Positions 8,782-17,086 of a stretch of 64,000 bases of DNA are shown here, piece after piece (positions within the stretch are counted from its first letter, which is position 1; each line of letters starts with the position of its first letter). The stretch is from NCBI RefSeq assembly GCF_009931115.1, contig NZ_CP047491.1:496001-560000 (forward strand). Direction: 5' to 3'. Under the pieces are notes generated by a model, which ran no database searches, was not told the DNA's origin, and saw only the letters and a list, made by a program, of their open reading frames with translations. This DNA is from Microbulbifer hydrolyticus (GTDB lineage Bacteria > Pseudomonadota > Gammaproteobacteria > Pseudomonadales > Cellvibrionaceae). Both the position numbers and the translations under genes were made by a program.

Positions 8782-8807
8782 AAAAAAGGCGACTCCGTGG
8801 AGTCGCC
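8782..8807 (-). terminator. Rho-independent terminator of the second DUF6515 gene
   Basis: GGCGACTCC and GGAGTCGCC (8788-8807) form a 9-bp GC-rich hairpin, followed on the minus strand by six T (8782-8787). It lies 86 bp beyond the stop of the minus-strand gene at 8893-9633. A second small hairpin, CCGAATT/AATTCGG at 8820-8835, lies in between. The rest of the 329-bp gap 8564-8892 holds the speA leader; I see no gene in it. Confidence 0.75.
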
Positions 8808-8892
8808 GAGGGGCAATAACCGAATTTTAATTCGGTTGTTGGGGTTGGGAGATACGTTGGTTACGTTGAGCGATTGGGCCCGCCGCCTGGCT

Positions 8893-9633
8893 TCAGAAGA
8901 AGCCGGGGTTGGAGACAACCAGGTAGCCGCGGCGGTGGTGATCCCAGCGGTAGTAGGTGTCGTAAGCGACGTAGTAGTTCAGGCCGTTGAAGCTCACGCT
9001 CATCGCGGTCCCGGGCAAGCTGTGTACAAAGGCGCCGATAGGGGCCTGGGCAACCACGTAGCCGGCACCATAGGGACGGTAGAAAATTCCGTCACTGAAA
9101 TAGTAGCCCAGGCCGCCAAATGTCAGGCTGATATAGCGCTTGGGCAGGCGGCTCCAGCGGTAGCCGTAACCGTAGTGCGCCGGGCGCCAGCGATGCTTGT
9201 GCGGACGGTGGTGTGGACGATGGGGGCGGTAGTGGCCCGGGTGGCGATCACCATGCCCGCCGCCGTGTCCGTGGTTCTTCCCGTGCTTCCTGTCGTGGCG
9301 GTTTTTGTCGTAACGACGGTCGTAGCCCACGTACTTGAGGTACTTGTGGTCGTCCCGGCGCTTGTCGCGACGCTGCTCCCGGTCGTTGCGGTACTGGCGG
9401 CGCTCTTCGCGGACGTGCTCACGGTCTTTGCGGTCATCAAGGGCTTCCCGGCGCCTGCTCTCAATATCCCGCACCTTGGTGTGGTGATCGCGCTGTTTGC
9501 GGTTGTCGCGCTGTTGCTGCACGAACTTACGGCTGTGATCATTCCGGTGGTGGCGGTCGTCCCGGTCCGCCAGTGCCGGACCGGTAACCAGCAGCAGGCT
9601 GGCGGTGGTGAGGGCTGTGATCAGTGTCTTCAT
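8893..9633 (-). CDS. Secreted DUF6515-like protein with long Arg/His/Asp-rich region
   Basis: I place the start at the ATG at 9633 (MKTLITALTTASLLLVTGPA), which gives a 246-aa protein with a clear signal peptide and GGAG about 8 nt upstream; the frame is open another 80 codons upstream but that part looks non-coding. After the signal comes about 130 residues extremely rich in Arg, His, Asp and Lys (for example RDDRHHRNDH, KHGKNHGHGGGHGDRH, HYRPHRPHHRPHKHRW), then a compact tail with YISLTFGGLGYYFSDGIFYR, GYVVAQAPIGAFVHSLPG and FNGLNYYVAYDTYYRW. The tail matches the protein at 2338-2988. Function unknown; the charged region is probably disordered and could bind metal or polyanions (inference). 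Confidence 0.75.
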   Translation of the reverse strand: MKTLITALTTASLLLVTGPALADRDDRHHRNDHSRKFVQQQRDNRKQRDHHTKVRDIESRRREALDDRKDREHVREERRQYRNDREQRRDKRRDDHKYLKYVGYDRRYDKNRHDRKHGKNHGHGGGHGDRHPGHYRPHRPHHRPHKHRWRPAHYGYGYRWSRLPKRYISLTFGGLGYYFSDGIFYRPYGAGYVVAQAPIGAFVHSLPGTAMSVSFNGLNYYVAYDTYYRWDHHRRGYLVVSNPGFF

Positions 9634-9872
9634 GGTCGTTCTCCGCGGCCACCGGGGTGACCTTTCAGGGCCCCTGTTTCGGGCTTTCTGTGAATATGGG
9701 AGCCAGTTTGCCCTGAGTACACTGAATCTTTCCTGAACCAGATCGATGATATTGTTAACCCGGTCGCGAAAACCGAACCTGACCACGGTTTTTGGTCGGG
9801 TCACGGTATTTGTTCCGACCGGCGCCGGGAGGTAATATGCCGCGCGTGTAAACCTCTGGCGGAACCCCGGCA

Positions 9873-10721
9873 ATGCAAGTCTTTCACCATGTGGCCAGCC
9901 TGCGCAAAGCGCTGGCAGAGGCCCGCCGCGATGGCAAGACCATCGGTTTCGTGCCCACCATGGGCAACCTCCACGCCGCGCATATCGAGCTGGTCAACCT
10001 GGCCCGGCAGCAGTGCGACGTGGTGGTGGTATCCATCTTCGTCAACCGGCTGCAATTCGGCCTGAACGAAGACTGGGACACCTATCCCCGCACCATGCAG
10101 GAAGACATGGCGAAGCTCCGCGCCGCGGACTGCGACTTCCTGTTCCATCCGGAAGAGGCGGAAATCTACCCGAACGGGATGGACCAGCAGACCAGGGTGA
10201 TCTGCCCGGCGATGACCGATGTGCTGTGCGGCGCCAGCCGCCCCGGGCACTTCGAGGGGGTTACCACCGTCGTCGCCAAGCTGTTCAATATCGTGCAGCC
10301 GGACAAGGCCGTGTTCGGCATCAAGGATTTCCAGCAGCTGGCGGTCATCCGCCGCATGGTTGAGGACCTGTGTATCCCGGTGGAGATCGTGGCTGCTCCG
10401 GTACATCGTGAGGATGACGGCCTGGCGATGAGCTCGCGCAACGGATATCTGACTGAAGAGGAGCGCCCGAAGGTGGCGGTGCTGAACCAGTCCCTGAACT
10501 GGGCGCGTAGCGAGATCGAGAACGGTCGCCGGGATTTCGCGGCACTGGAGGACGAAGCCAGGATGCGTATAGAGACTGCAGGTTTCAAGGTGGATTATTT
10601 CTCCATCTGCAACAGCAAGGATCTGCAGCCGGCGGCCCATGATGACCGCGAGATTACGCTGCTGGGCGCCATGTACACCAGCGGTGCCCGCCTGATCGAC
10701 AATGTTTCCTTGAGTATGTGA
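9873..10721 (+). CDS. panC: Pantothenate synthetase
   Basis: A 282-aa enzyme of normal length that joins pantoate and beta-alanine using ATP. Family landmarks are [54 protein letters not shown] and [11 protein letters not shown]. Two normally conserved positions differ: the HxGH nucleotide-binding signature reads HAAH (residues 33-36), and the usual NP in IFVNPxQF is NR. The DNA at these codons is unambiguous as given. panD follows after 16 nt, so the beta-alanine donor enzyme is co-transcribed. panB is not in the window. Confidence 0.93.
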   Translation: MQVFHHVASLRKALAEARRDGKTIGFVPTMGNLHAAHIELVNLARQQCDVVVVSIFVNRLQFGLNEDWDTYPRTMQEDMAKLRAADCDFLFHPEEAEIYPNGMDQQTRVICPAMTDVLCGASRPGHFEGVTTVVAKLFNIVQPDKAVFGIKDFQQLAVIRRMVEDLCIPVEIVAAPVHREDDGLAMSSRNGYLTEEERPKVAVLNQSLNWARSEIENGRRDFAALEDEARMRIETAGFKVDYFSICNSKDLQPAAHDDREITLLGAMYTSGARLIDNVSLSM

Positions 10722-10737
10722 CGGCAGGAGTCTGTTT

Positions 10738-11127
10738 ATGCAAATCGAGATGCTGAAAGGCAAGCTGCATATGGCGGCGGTCACCCAGGCGGAGCTCTGG
10801 TATGACGGCTCCTGTGCGATCGATGAGGATCTGGTGGAGCTCGCTGGACTGCGCGAGTTCGAGAAGATCGATATCTACAATGTTTCCAATGGTGAGCGTT
10901 TTCACACCTATGTGATTCTTGCCGAGCGGGGCTCGGGGATTATCTCCATGAACGGGGCTGCAGCCCGTCGGGTGCAGGTTGGCGATCGCATCATCATTGC
11001 GGCCTATGCACAGTTGTCGGAGTCCGAAGCGGATTCCTTCAAGCCGAAGCTGGTTTATCTGGATGAGAAAAACCGGGTAGAGCGGAGTACTAATACCATT
11101 CCTGTGCAGATGTCTGAGCCTGCCTGA
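10738..11127 (+). CDS. panD: Aspartate 1-decarboxylase (pyruvoyl enzyme)
   Basis: A 129-aa protein, the usual PanD size. It decarboxylates aspartate to beta-alanine for PanC. The self-cleavage Gly-Ser lies in [13 protein letters not shown], where Ser becomes the pyruvoyl group; [28 protein letters not shown] and KPKLVYLDE are family blocks. GGCAGGAG 7 nt before the ATG supports the start. An in-frame second Met (MLKGKLH, four codons in) matches the start of many homologues, so the true start could be there. Confidence 0.93.
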   Translation: MQIEMLKGKLHMAAVTQAELWYDGSCAIDEDLVELAGLREFEKIDIYNVSNGERFHTYVILAERGSGIISMNGAAARRVQVGDRIIIAAYAQLSESEADSFKPKLVYLDEKNRVERSTNTIPVQMSEPA

Positions 11128-11244
11128 GTCGTACTTTTGCGGTTCCGTTTTTAGCGGGTTCGGTGGCGGCAGAGCGCCGGGGATTGTAGCTTTGTACTTA
11201 GTTAGCCTTGTTAAAACAGAGCACTGAACCTGACGTTAAGGCTG

Positions 11245-11346
11245 GGTGCCGGGTGCGGGTTTTCAGGAGCGTCGGCGACAGGGACGTCGCCGACGCAGCG
11301 TACATGGATGTATTCACAGCGGTCCTGAAAACCCGCACCCGGTGCC
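11245..11346 (+). repeat. Cloverleaf intergenic repeat, copy A
   Basis: Perfect 20-bp outer arms at 11249-11268 and 11323-11342 enclose two hairpins. Hairpin 1 has 11-bp perfect stems at 11269-11279 and 11286-11296, tip CAGGGACG. Hairpin 2 is TACATGGATGTA at 11301-11312, followed by the conserved TTCACAGCGG. Oriented on the plus strand, the direction of both flanking genes. It fills the centre of the 325-bp gap between panD and the CoA-transferase gene; the rest of the gap shows nothing recognisable. Copies B and C share the arms ending TTTTCAGGA/TCCTGAAAA or a close variant. Confidence 0.9.
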
Positions 11347-11452
11347 CGGCCGTCACCGAGCTACCTTAGACGGAACCACGAACCGAACTTGTGACCCGAA
11401 AGCCACCCGCCTACCATAAGCCCAAAACCAAGGTAGGAATCCTCCCAACCCA

Positions 11453-13333
11453 ATGTCATCCCTGGCAAACCCCAAAACCAATGAACCCATTAATTGGGAT
11501 CAATTGCTGAAAAGCGGCTGCCGCATTTTCCTCGGTTCTCACGCCGCGGTTCCCAATGAGTTGATGGCGGATCTGGTGGCGAACAGTCGCGGCCTCAATG
11601 ATATTGAGGTGACGCACGTATTTACCCTGTCCGACAATTTCTGGGCCGAGCGCAAATACGCCGAGCTGTTTACCGTCAACGCCCTGTACATTGGTGGCAC
11701 CGCGGTGCGCAATGCAGTGGCCGAAGGCCGCGCGGATTACACGCCCACGTTCCTCTCCGAAGTGCCAAAACTGTTCAGCGATCACGTGCTGCCACTGGAT
11801 GCCGCATTGATTATGGTCAGTCCGCCGGATGAGCTGGGCTACTGCTCACTCGGCGTGAGTGTGGATGTAGTTTCCTCTGCGGTGAAAAATGCCACCACCG
11901 TGATTGCCCAGATTAACCCGAGTATGCCCCGTACCAACGGCCATACCTTTATCCACCGCGACCAGATCCACGCCTGGATGACTGCCGAAGCGCCCATACC
12001 CGAGTCGCCGCCACCGGAAATGGATCAGGCAGTAGAGCAGATCGGGCAGTATGTTTCCCTGTTGGTGGAAAACGGCTCCACCCTGCAGATCGGTATGGGC
12101 AAAGTCCACGATGCAGTATTGCGCTACCTGGGGAACCACAAGGACCTGGGCGTACATTCCGAAATGATGTCCGACGGCATCGCCCGCCTGATGAAAAGCG
12201 GGGTGATCAACAACCGCAAGAAAACCTTCCACAGAAACAAGACCATCACCAGCTACTGTATGGGTTCAAAGATGCTGTACGACTTTGTCGACGGCAATCC
12301 CCATGTGGAGCTATACCCCGCAGAGCATGTCAGCTCGCCGGTAAAGATCGCCCGCAATGACAAGATGGTGGCCATCAACAGTGCCATCGAAGTCGACCTG
12401 ACCGGCCAGGTGGTTTCCGATTCCATTGGCCGACTGCTTTACAGTGGCATCGGTGGCCAGGTGGACTTTATTCGCGGTGCGGCTTTGAGCAAGGGCGGCA
12501 AGCCGATCATCGCGCTGCCATCCACCGCAAAGGATAAAGATGGCAAACTGATTTCCCGTATTGTCGCCTCGCTTACTCCCGGTAGCGGCGTGGTCACCTC
12601 GCGCGCGCATGTGCATTACGTCGTCACTGAATACGGTATCGCCTCCCTGCGTGGAAAGAGTGTACGTGAACGGACGCTGGAAATGATCCGCATCGCCCAT
12701 CCGGACTTTCGGCGTGAACTGTTGGAAAAAGTACGCGAGTTTTACTGGGTGCCGGAATATCAGGAGCAGGCTCCCACCTCGGTCCCAGAACTTGGGGCGG
12801 TGGAGCAGAAGCGCTACACCTTTGGCGGTATCGAGTATACATTGCGCCCCCTGCGTCCCGCCGACGAGCGCAGGCTGCAAGAATTTTTCTATACGCACAA
12901 CAAAGAAACCCTGATGATGCGTTACAACCACCATGTGACGCAGATGTCGCGGGAGAAATCCTGCAGCCTGGTGAGTGTCGATCAGCGCCGTGACCTGGCG
13001 CTGTGTTTTATCGATAACGACGGTGGGCGCGAAGTCATTCAGGGCGTCGGGCGTTACTATTTTTACGAGGCGAGCAACAGCTGTGAAGTGGCCTTCGTAA
13101 TCAAGGAAAGCCGCCGGGGAAAAGGGATCGCCACCACCCTGCTGAAAGAAATGGAAGCCATCGCACAGGCGCGCGGGATAGAAAAGATGTTTGCCTGCGT
13201 ACGCCGCGACAACAAACCCATGCTGGCAATTTTTGAAAACAATGGATTTACCGCGGAGCCCGGTGATTCAATGGATGAGCTGCACCTGGTGCTGGATCTC
13301 CAAAGCCCCAATTCTGCCAAGGAAAAGGACTGA
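11453..13333 (+). CDS. Acetyl-CoA hydrolase/CoA-transferase fused to a GNAT acetyltransferase
   Basis: A 626-aa two-domain protein. Residues about 10-440 are a family I CoA-transferase of the acetyl-CoA hydrolase / 4-hydroxybutyrate CoA-transferase type: GCRIFLGSHAAVPNELM, LHSEMMSDG-like VHSEMMSDGIARL, YSGIGGQVDFIRGA and VVTEYGIASLRGKSVRER. Residues about 465-615 are a GNAT domain with the acetyl-CoA loop ESRRGKGIATTLLKEM. The architecture recalls Pat-type lysine acetyltransferases, which also attach GNAT to a CoA-handling domain. The HDAC-type deacetylase gene starts 2 nt after the stop, so the two are translationally linked, and acs is 1.6 kb further on. Whether the first domain is catalytic or a sensor is unknown. 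Confidence 0.88.
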   Translation: MSSLANPKTNEPINWDQLLKSGCRIFLGSHAAVPNELMADLVANSRGLNDIEVTHVFTLSDNFWAERKYAELFTVNALYIGGTAVRNAVAEGRADYTPTFLSEVPKLFSDHVLPLDAALIMVSPPDELGYCSLGVSVDVVSSAVKNATTVIAQINPSMPRTNGHTFIHRDQIHAWMTAEAPIPESPPPEMDQAVEQIGQYVSLLVENGSTLQIGMGKVHDAVLRYLGNHKDLGVHSEMMSDGIARLMKSGVINNRKKTFHRNKTITSYCMGSKMLYDFVDGNPHVELYPAEHVSSPVKIARNDKMVAINSAIEVDLTGQVVSDSIGRLLYSGIGGQVDFIRGAALSKGGKPIIALPSTAKDKDGKLISRIVASLTPGSGVVTSRAHVHYVVTEYGIASLRGKSVRERTLEMIRIAHPDFRRELLEKVREFYWVPEYQEQAPTSVPELGAVEQKRYTFGGIEYTLRPLRPADERRLQEFFYTHNKETLMMRYNHHVTQMSREKSCSLVSVDQRRDLALCFIDNDGGREVIQGVGRYYFYEASNSCEVAFVIKESRRGKGIATTLLKEMEAIAQARGIEKMFACVRRDNKPMLAIFENNGFTAEPGDSMDELHLVLDLQSPNSAKEKD

Positions 13334-13335
13334 AC

Positions 13336-14262
13336 ATGCCCACTGTCGGATTTTTTACCAGCCCCGCCTGCGGCCTGCACGAAATGGGCGAAGAGCATCC
13401 GGAATGCCCGGCACGCTTGGATGCCATCCAGGACCAGCTGCTCAGCAGCGGCATGGAATACGTGCTGCGCTTTTTCGATGCCCCGAAGGCCACGCGTGAA
13501 CAGCTCGAGCGGGTGCACACACCCGAACATGTGGAGTCTATTTTTGCCCGCGCCCCGTCCGAGGGTGTTGAAGTGCTAGACGAAGACACCCGCATGAATC
13601 CCCACACACTCGACGCCGCGCTGCATGCCGCCGGTGCCGCGGTGGAGGCTGTGGATAAGGTCATCGCCGGCGAAATCGGTAGCGCCTTCTGCTCGGTGCG
13701 TCCCCCGGGCCATCACGCGGAACGGGACAAGGCCATGGGCTTTTGCCTGTTCAACAACATCGCCATTGCCGCCGCCCACGCCCGCGAACAGCACGGCCTT
13801 GAACGGGTCGCGATCCTCGACTTCGATGTCCACCACGGCAATGGCACCGAGGATTTTGTCGCCGGCCGTGAGGGCTACCTGTTGTGCTCCAGCTTTCAGT
13901 CACCCTATTACCCATTTTCCGGCACTGGCGAGTTGCCAGATAACGTCATCAACACCCCGCTGGAAGCGGGTGCCGAAGGCGTCGCGTTGAGGGAACTGGT
14001 GGAAAACCAGTGGCTGCCCGCCCTGCGGGACTTCCAGCCACAGATGCTGTTTATCTCCGCCGGCTTTGATGGGCATATTGAAGACGCCATGGCCCAGCTG
14101 CGCTTTCGCGAAGAGGACTACCAGTGGGTAACGGAAAAGCTGCGGGACTTCGCAGATAAACACTGTGATGGGCGGATTGTATCCGCGCTGGAAGGTGGCT
14201 ACGCACTGTCTGCGCTGGGGCGCAGTGTGGTGGCACACCTGAAGGGGTTACTCGGTAACTGA
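13336..14262 (+). CDS. HDAC-superfamily deacetylase (AcuC/class II-like)
   Basis: A 308-aa zinc deacetylase. It has HPECPARLDAI at the N-terminus, the active-site SVRPPGHHAERDKAMGFCLF with tandem histidines, ILDFDVHHGNGTED with Asp/His zinc ligands, and MLFISAGFDGH. Bacterial members act on acetylated small amines, on acetoin-related targets or on acetyl-lysine of acetyl-CoA synthetase (AcuC). Its position directly behind a GNAT fusion and near acs favours protein deacetylation (inference). ATG follows the previous stop by 2 nt with AAGGA inside the end of that gene. Confidence 0.88.
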   Translation: MPTVGFFTSPACGLHEMGEEHPECPARLDAIQDQLLSSGMEYVLRFFDAPKATREQLERVHTPEHVESIFARAPSEGVEVLDEDTRMNPHTLDAALHAAGAAVEAVDKVIAGEIGSAFCSVRPPGHHAERDKAMGFCLFNNIAIAAAHAREQHGLERVAILDFDVHHGNGTEDFVAGREGYLLCSSFQSPYYPFSGTGELPDNVINTPLEAGAEGVALRELVENQWLPALRDFQPQMLFISAGFDGHIEDAMAQLRFREEDYQWVTEKLRDFADKHCDGRIVSALEGGYALSALGRSVVAHLKGLLGN

Positions 14263-14271
14263 AGCCTCCGC

Positions 14272-14298
14272 TACCCGGTGCCATGACGGCACCGGGTA
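14272..14298. terminator. 11-bp hairpin between convergent genes
   Basis: TACCCGGTGCC (14272-14282) pairs perfectly with GGCACCGGGTA (14288-14298) over a 5-nt loop. It lies between the convergent deacetylase and cupin genes. There is no T-run on either side, so termination would be non-canonical or the hairpin may protect 3' ends. Confidence 0.55.
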
Positions 14299-14326
14299 AG
14301 CAACAGGTCATCGCCGGTGTCCGGGA

Positions 14327-14680
14327 TCACTCCTCGTAAATCGCGTAAAACTTCTTCACCGAGCCGATTGTTTCCCAGGTGCCTTCAAATCCCGCCGGAA
14401 TGCAGAACGCATCCCCCGCAGATACCTTTTCCGCGGTGCCATCGGCATCGGTGACAATCGCCTCACCCTCGATGATGTAGCAGAACTCGTCCTCACTGTA
14501 AGTAAGTGTCCACTTGCCTGAATCGGAAGACCAGATGCCGCAAAAGAAATTCTTCTTCGCATTGGTAAAGAAGTGTTCCGTCAGCTGCTGCGGCATACCT
14601 GCGAGCACCTTCTCCTTTGCCACCGGCCCCGCTTCCCGCTCTCCGTCACCCTCACGAACGCGCAACAACTTCACCGACAT
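14327..14680 (-). CDS. Cupin-domain protein (Cupin_3 type)
   Basis: A 117-aa single-domain cupin. FFCGIWSSDSGKWTLTYSED, EFCYIIEGEAIVTDADG and VSAGDAFCIPAGFEGTWE are the beta-barrel blocks of the Cupin_3 family (PF05899), which includes (S)-ureidoglycine aminohydrolase-like stand-alone proteins. The usual metal-binding histidines are largely replaced (EDEFCYIIEG), so a catalytic metal site is doubtful. It is on the opposite strand from the surrounding acetate genes and is transcribed alone. Substrate unknown. Confidence 0.8.
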   Translation of the reverse strand: MSVKLLRVREGDGEREAGPVAKEKVLAGMPQQLTEHFFTNAKKNFFCGIWSSDSGKWTLTYSEDEFCYIIEGEAIVTDADGTAEKVSAGDAFCIPAGFEGTWETIGSVKKFYAIYEE

Positions 14681-14808
14681 AAATTCACCCCTAAAATGTG
14701 ATCACTTTTATGGGTATTGTGCATCGCCCAGACAAAAATGGCACGGGATTCCAGCCGCAGAGTGGGAATCCGTAAAGAGGGCAGGCTAAGATGGTACGAC
14801 AGGACGCG

Positions 14809-14846
14809 TGACAGCGTTGTCATTTGGCGACTGCCAGTGGTATAAC
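14809..14846 (+). promoter_or_regulatory. Probable acs promoter with overlapping inverted repeat
   Basis: TTGTCA at 14817-14822 and TATAAC at 14841-14846 are separated by 18 bp and read as a sigma-70 promoter pointing to acs, 130 bp upstream of its start. TGACA-GCGT-TGTCA at 14809-14822 is an inverted repeat covering the -35 box, a plausible operator. The regulator is not identifiable. Confidence 0.45.
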
Positions 14847-14975
14847 TTATCGGGATAAATGCCCCGGTTACTCCGGAGGCGCCAGTGCCAAGAAGCGCAC
14901 GGCGATGGTCAGGCGCCGCAGAGCCCGCCCACGGGAAGGCGCAGCAGCCCGATAATTCTAATAAGGGAGAAAACA

Positions 14976-16913
14976 ATGTCTGAAGTGCACACCTACCCGG
15001 TGCCGGAAAAATTTGCCGCTAATACCCTCGTCCGCAACGAGGACTATGAGCGCATGTACCGCCAGTCGGTGGAAGACCCTCAAGCATTCTGGTCCCAGCA
15101 GGCCAATGACTTCCTGCAGTGGAGCAAGCCATTCACCAAGGTGATGGAGGAAGATCTCAAAAAAGGCCACGCGGCCTGGTTCGCCGACGGTGAACTCAAT
15201 GTCTCGGTCAATTGTATCGACCGCCATCTGCCCGCTCGCGCCAGTCAGACCGCCTTTATCTGGGAGGGCGATGACCCCGCCGACAGTAAAACCATTACCT
15301 ACGGTGAGCTGCATGAGCAGGTGTGCCGCCTCGGCAACTTGCTGAAAGAGCGCGGTGTTAAAAAGGGAGATCGGGTATGTATCTATATGCCGATGATTCC
15401 CGAAGCCGCCTATGCCATGCTCGCTTGTAGCCGCATCGGTGCCGTGCACTCTGTGGTTTTCGGCGGCTTTTCTCCCGACTCGCTAAAAGACCGGATTCTC
15501 GATTCCGACTGCCGCCTGGTGATCACCGCCGACGAAGGCGTGCGCGGTGGGCGCAAAGTGCCGCTGAAAGCCAATGTGGACAAGGCGCTCGCCAGCTGCC
15601 CCAACGTGCACACTGCCATCGTGGTGAAGCGTACCGGCGCCAATATCGATTGGGATAGCAAGCGCGACATCTGGTACGCCGAATCTGTTGCCGAGCAGGC
15701 CACTGACTGTGAACCGGAAGCGATGAACGCGGAAGACCCGCTGTTTATCCTGTATACCTCGGGTTCCACCGGCAAACCAAAAGGGGTTCTGCATACCACG
15801 GCAGGCTACCTGTTGATGTCCACCATGACCTTCAAATACGCCTTCGACTACAAGGAAGGCGATGTGTTCTGGTGTACTGCGGATGTGGGCTGGATTACCG
15901 GCCACAGCTACATCGTGTACGGCCCGCTGGCCGCCGGTGCCATCTCGCTGATGTTCGAAGGTGTGCCCACTTATCCCGACGCCTCCCGCTGCTGGCAGGT
16001 GGTGGAAAAGCACAAGGTGAATACCTTCTACACCGCGCCTACCGCGATCCGCGCATTGATGGGTGCCGGCGACGACTTCGTCACCAAATGCGATCGCAGT
16101 TCCCTGAAGCTGCTGGGTACCGTGGGTGAGCCGATCAACCCGGAAGCCTGGGAGTGGTACTACGATGTGGTGGGCGACAAGCGCTGCCCGATTGTGGACA
16201 CCTGGTGGCAGACCGAAACCGGCGCCCACCTGATCACCCCGCTGCCCGGCGCCACAATGCTCAAGCCCGGCTCCGCCACACGTCCGTTCTTCGGTGTTCA
16301 GCCGGCACTGCTGGATGACAAGGGGCATGAAATTGATGGCGAAGGCGAGGGCGCACTGGTGATGAAGGCCAGCTGGCCGAGCATGATCCGCAGCGTCTAT
16401 GGTGATCATCAGCGGATGATCGATACCTATTTCTCCACCTTCCCGGGCTATTACTTTACCGGTGACGGTGCTCGCCGCGACGCCGATGGTTACTACTGGA
16501 TTACCGGGCGTATCGATGACGTACTGAACGTATCCGGCCACCGCCTGGGCACAGCGGAAATCGAGAGTGCTATCGTGTTGCACGAGGACACCGCCGAGGC
16601 CGCTGTGGTTGGATATCCGCACGATATCAAGGGCCAGGGTATTTACTGCTATGTGACCCTGAAGAATGGTCGCGAGCCGTCTGAGGAATTGCGCAAGGAG
16701 CTGATCGACCTGTGTGTGCAGGAAATCGGCCCCATCGCCAAGCCCGACATCATCCAGTGGGCTCCGGGCCTGCCTAAAACCCGCTCCGGTAAAATCATGC
16801 GCCGTATTCTGCGCAAGATTGCCAGCAATGAGCTGGACACCCTGGGGGATACTTCCACGCTCGCCGACCCTTCTGTGGTCGAAGATCTGGTGGATCGTCG
16901 GGCTAACAAGTAA
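14976..16913 (+). CDS. acs: Acetyl-CoA synthetase (AMP-forming)
   Basis: A 645-aa enzyme that activates acetate through acetyl-AMP. Signature blocks are [19 protein letters not shown] (P-loop), [42 protein letters not shown] and the C-terminal [15 protein letters not shown], whose Lys is the residue acetylated in Acs of other bacteria. I chose ATG 14976 because AAGGGAG precedes it by 7 nt and the protein then starts as homologues do. A GNAT fusion and an HDAC deacetylase lie just upstream, suggesting acetylation control. Confidence 0.96.
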   Translation: MSEVHTYPVPEKFAANTLVRNEDYERMYRQSVEDPQAFWSQQANDFLQWSKPFTKVMEEDLKKGHAAWFADGELNVSVNCIDRHLPARASQTAFIWEGDDPADSKTITYGELHEQVCRLGNLLKERGVKKGDRVCIYMPMIPEAAYAMLACSRIGAVHSVVFGGFSPDSLKDRILDSDCRLVITADEGVRGGRKVPLKANVDKALASCPNVHTAIVVKRTGANIDWDSKRDIWYAESVAEQATDCEPEAMNAEDPLFILYTSGSTGKPKGVLHTTAGYLLMSTMTFKYAFDYKEGDVFWCTADVGWITGHSYIVYGPLAAGAISLMFEGVPTYPDASRCWQVVEKHKVNTFYTAPTAIRALMGAGDDFVTKCDRSSLKLLGTVGEPINPEAWEWYYDVVGDKRCPIVDTWWQTETGAHLITPLPGATMLKPGSATRPFFGVQPALLDDKGHEIDGEGEGALVMKASWPSMIRSVYGDHQRMIDTYFSTFPGYYFTGDGARRDADGYYWITGRIDDVLNVSGHRLGTAEIESAIVLHEDTAEAAVVGYPHDIKGQGIYCYVTLKNGREPSEELRKELIDLCVQEIGPIAKPDIIQWAPGLPKTRSGKIMRRILRKIASNELDTLGDTSTLADPSVVEDLVDRRANK

Positions 16914-16924
16914 CGGCGGTCTAT

Positions 16925-16956
16925 GCCACCGGGTGCCGTCGATGGTGCCCGGTGGC
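16925..16956. terminator. Stem-loop after acs
   Basis: GCCACCGGG (16925-16933) pairs with CCCGGTGGC (16948-16956), 9 bp, with partial extra pairing in the loop. It starts 12 bp after the acs stop. No T-run follows on the plus strand, so it may act as a 3'-end stabiliser or a weak terminator. Confidence 0.5.
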
Positions 16957-17086
16957 AACCAAAAAATCCCCCATATCCTTCCTGACACAATCCACTCTCT
17001 TGATCAGGCGCAAAGACAAAACCCGGTTCTGGTGATTTAATTGCCTCAAAGGCATTGAATCAGATCCCAGCAGCACCGGAGGCCGC

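Noticed and set aside
8797-9660. Plus-strand open frame rich in Val and Ala opposite the second DUF6515 gene
   Set aside because: It is the reverse complement of His/Arg/Asp codons; the minus strand has a signal peptide, a ribosome site and a family tail.
13063-13530. Minus-strand frame overlapping the junction of the fusion gene and the deacetylase
   Set aside because: It spans two well-supported plus-strand genes and has no recognisable domain.
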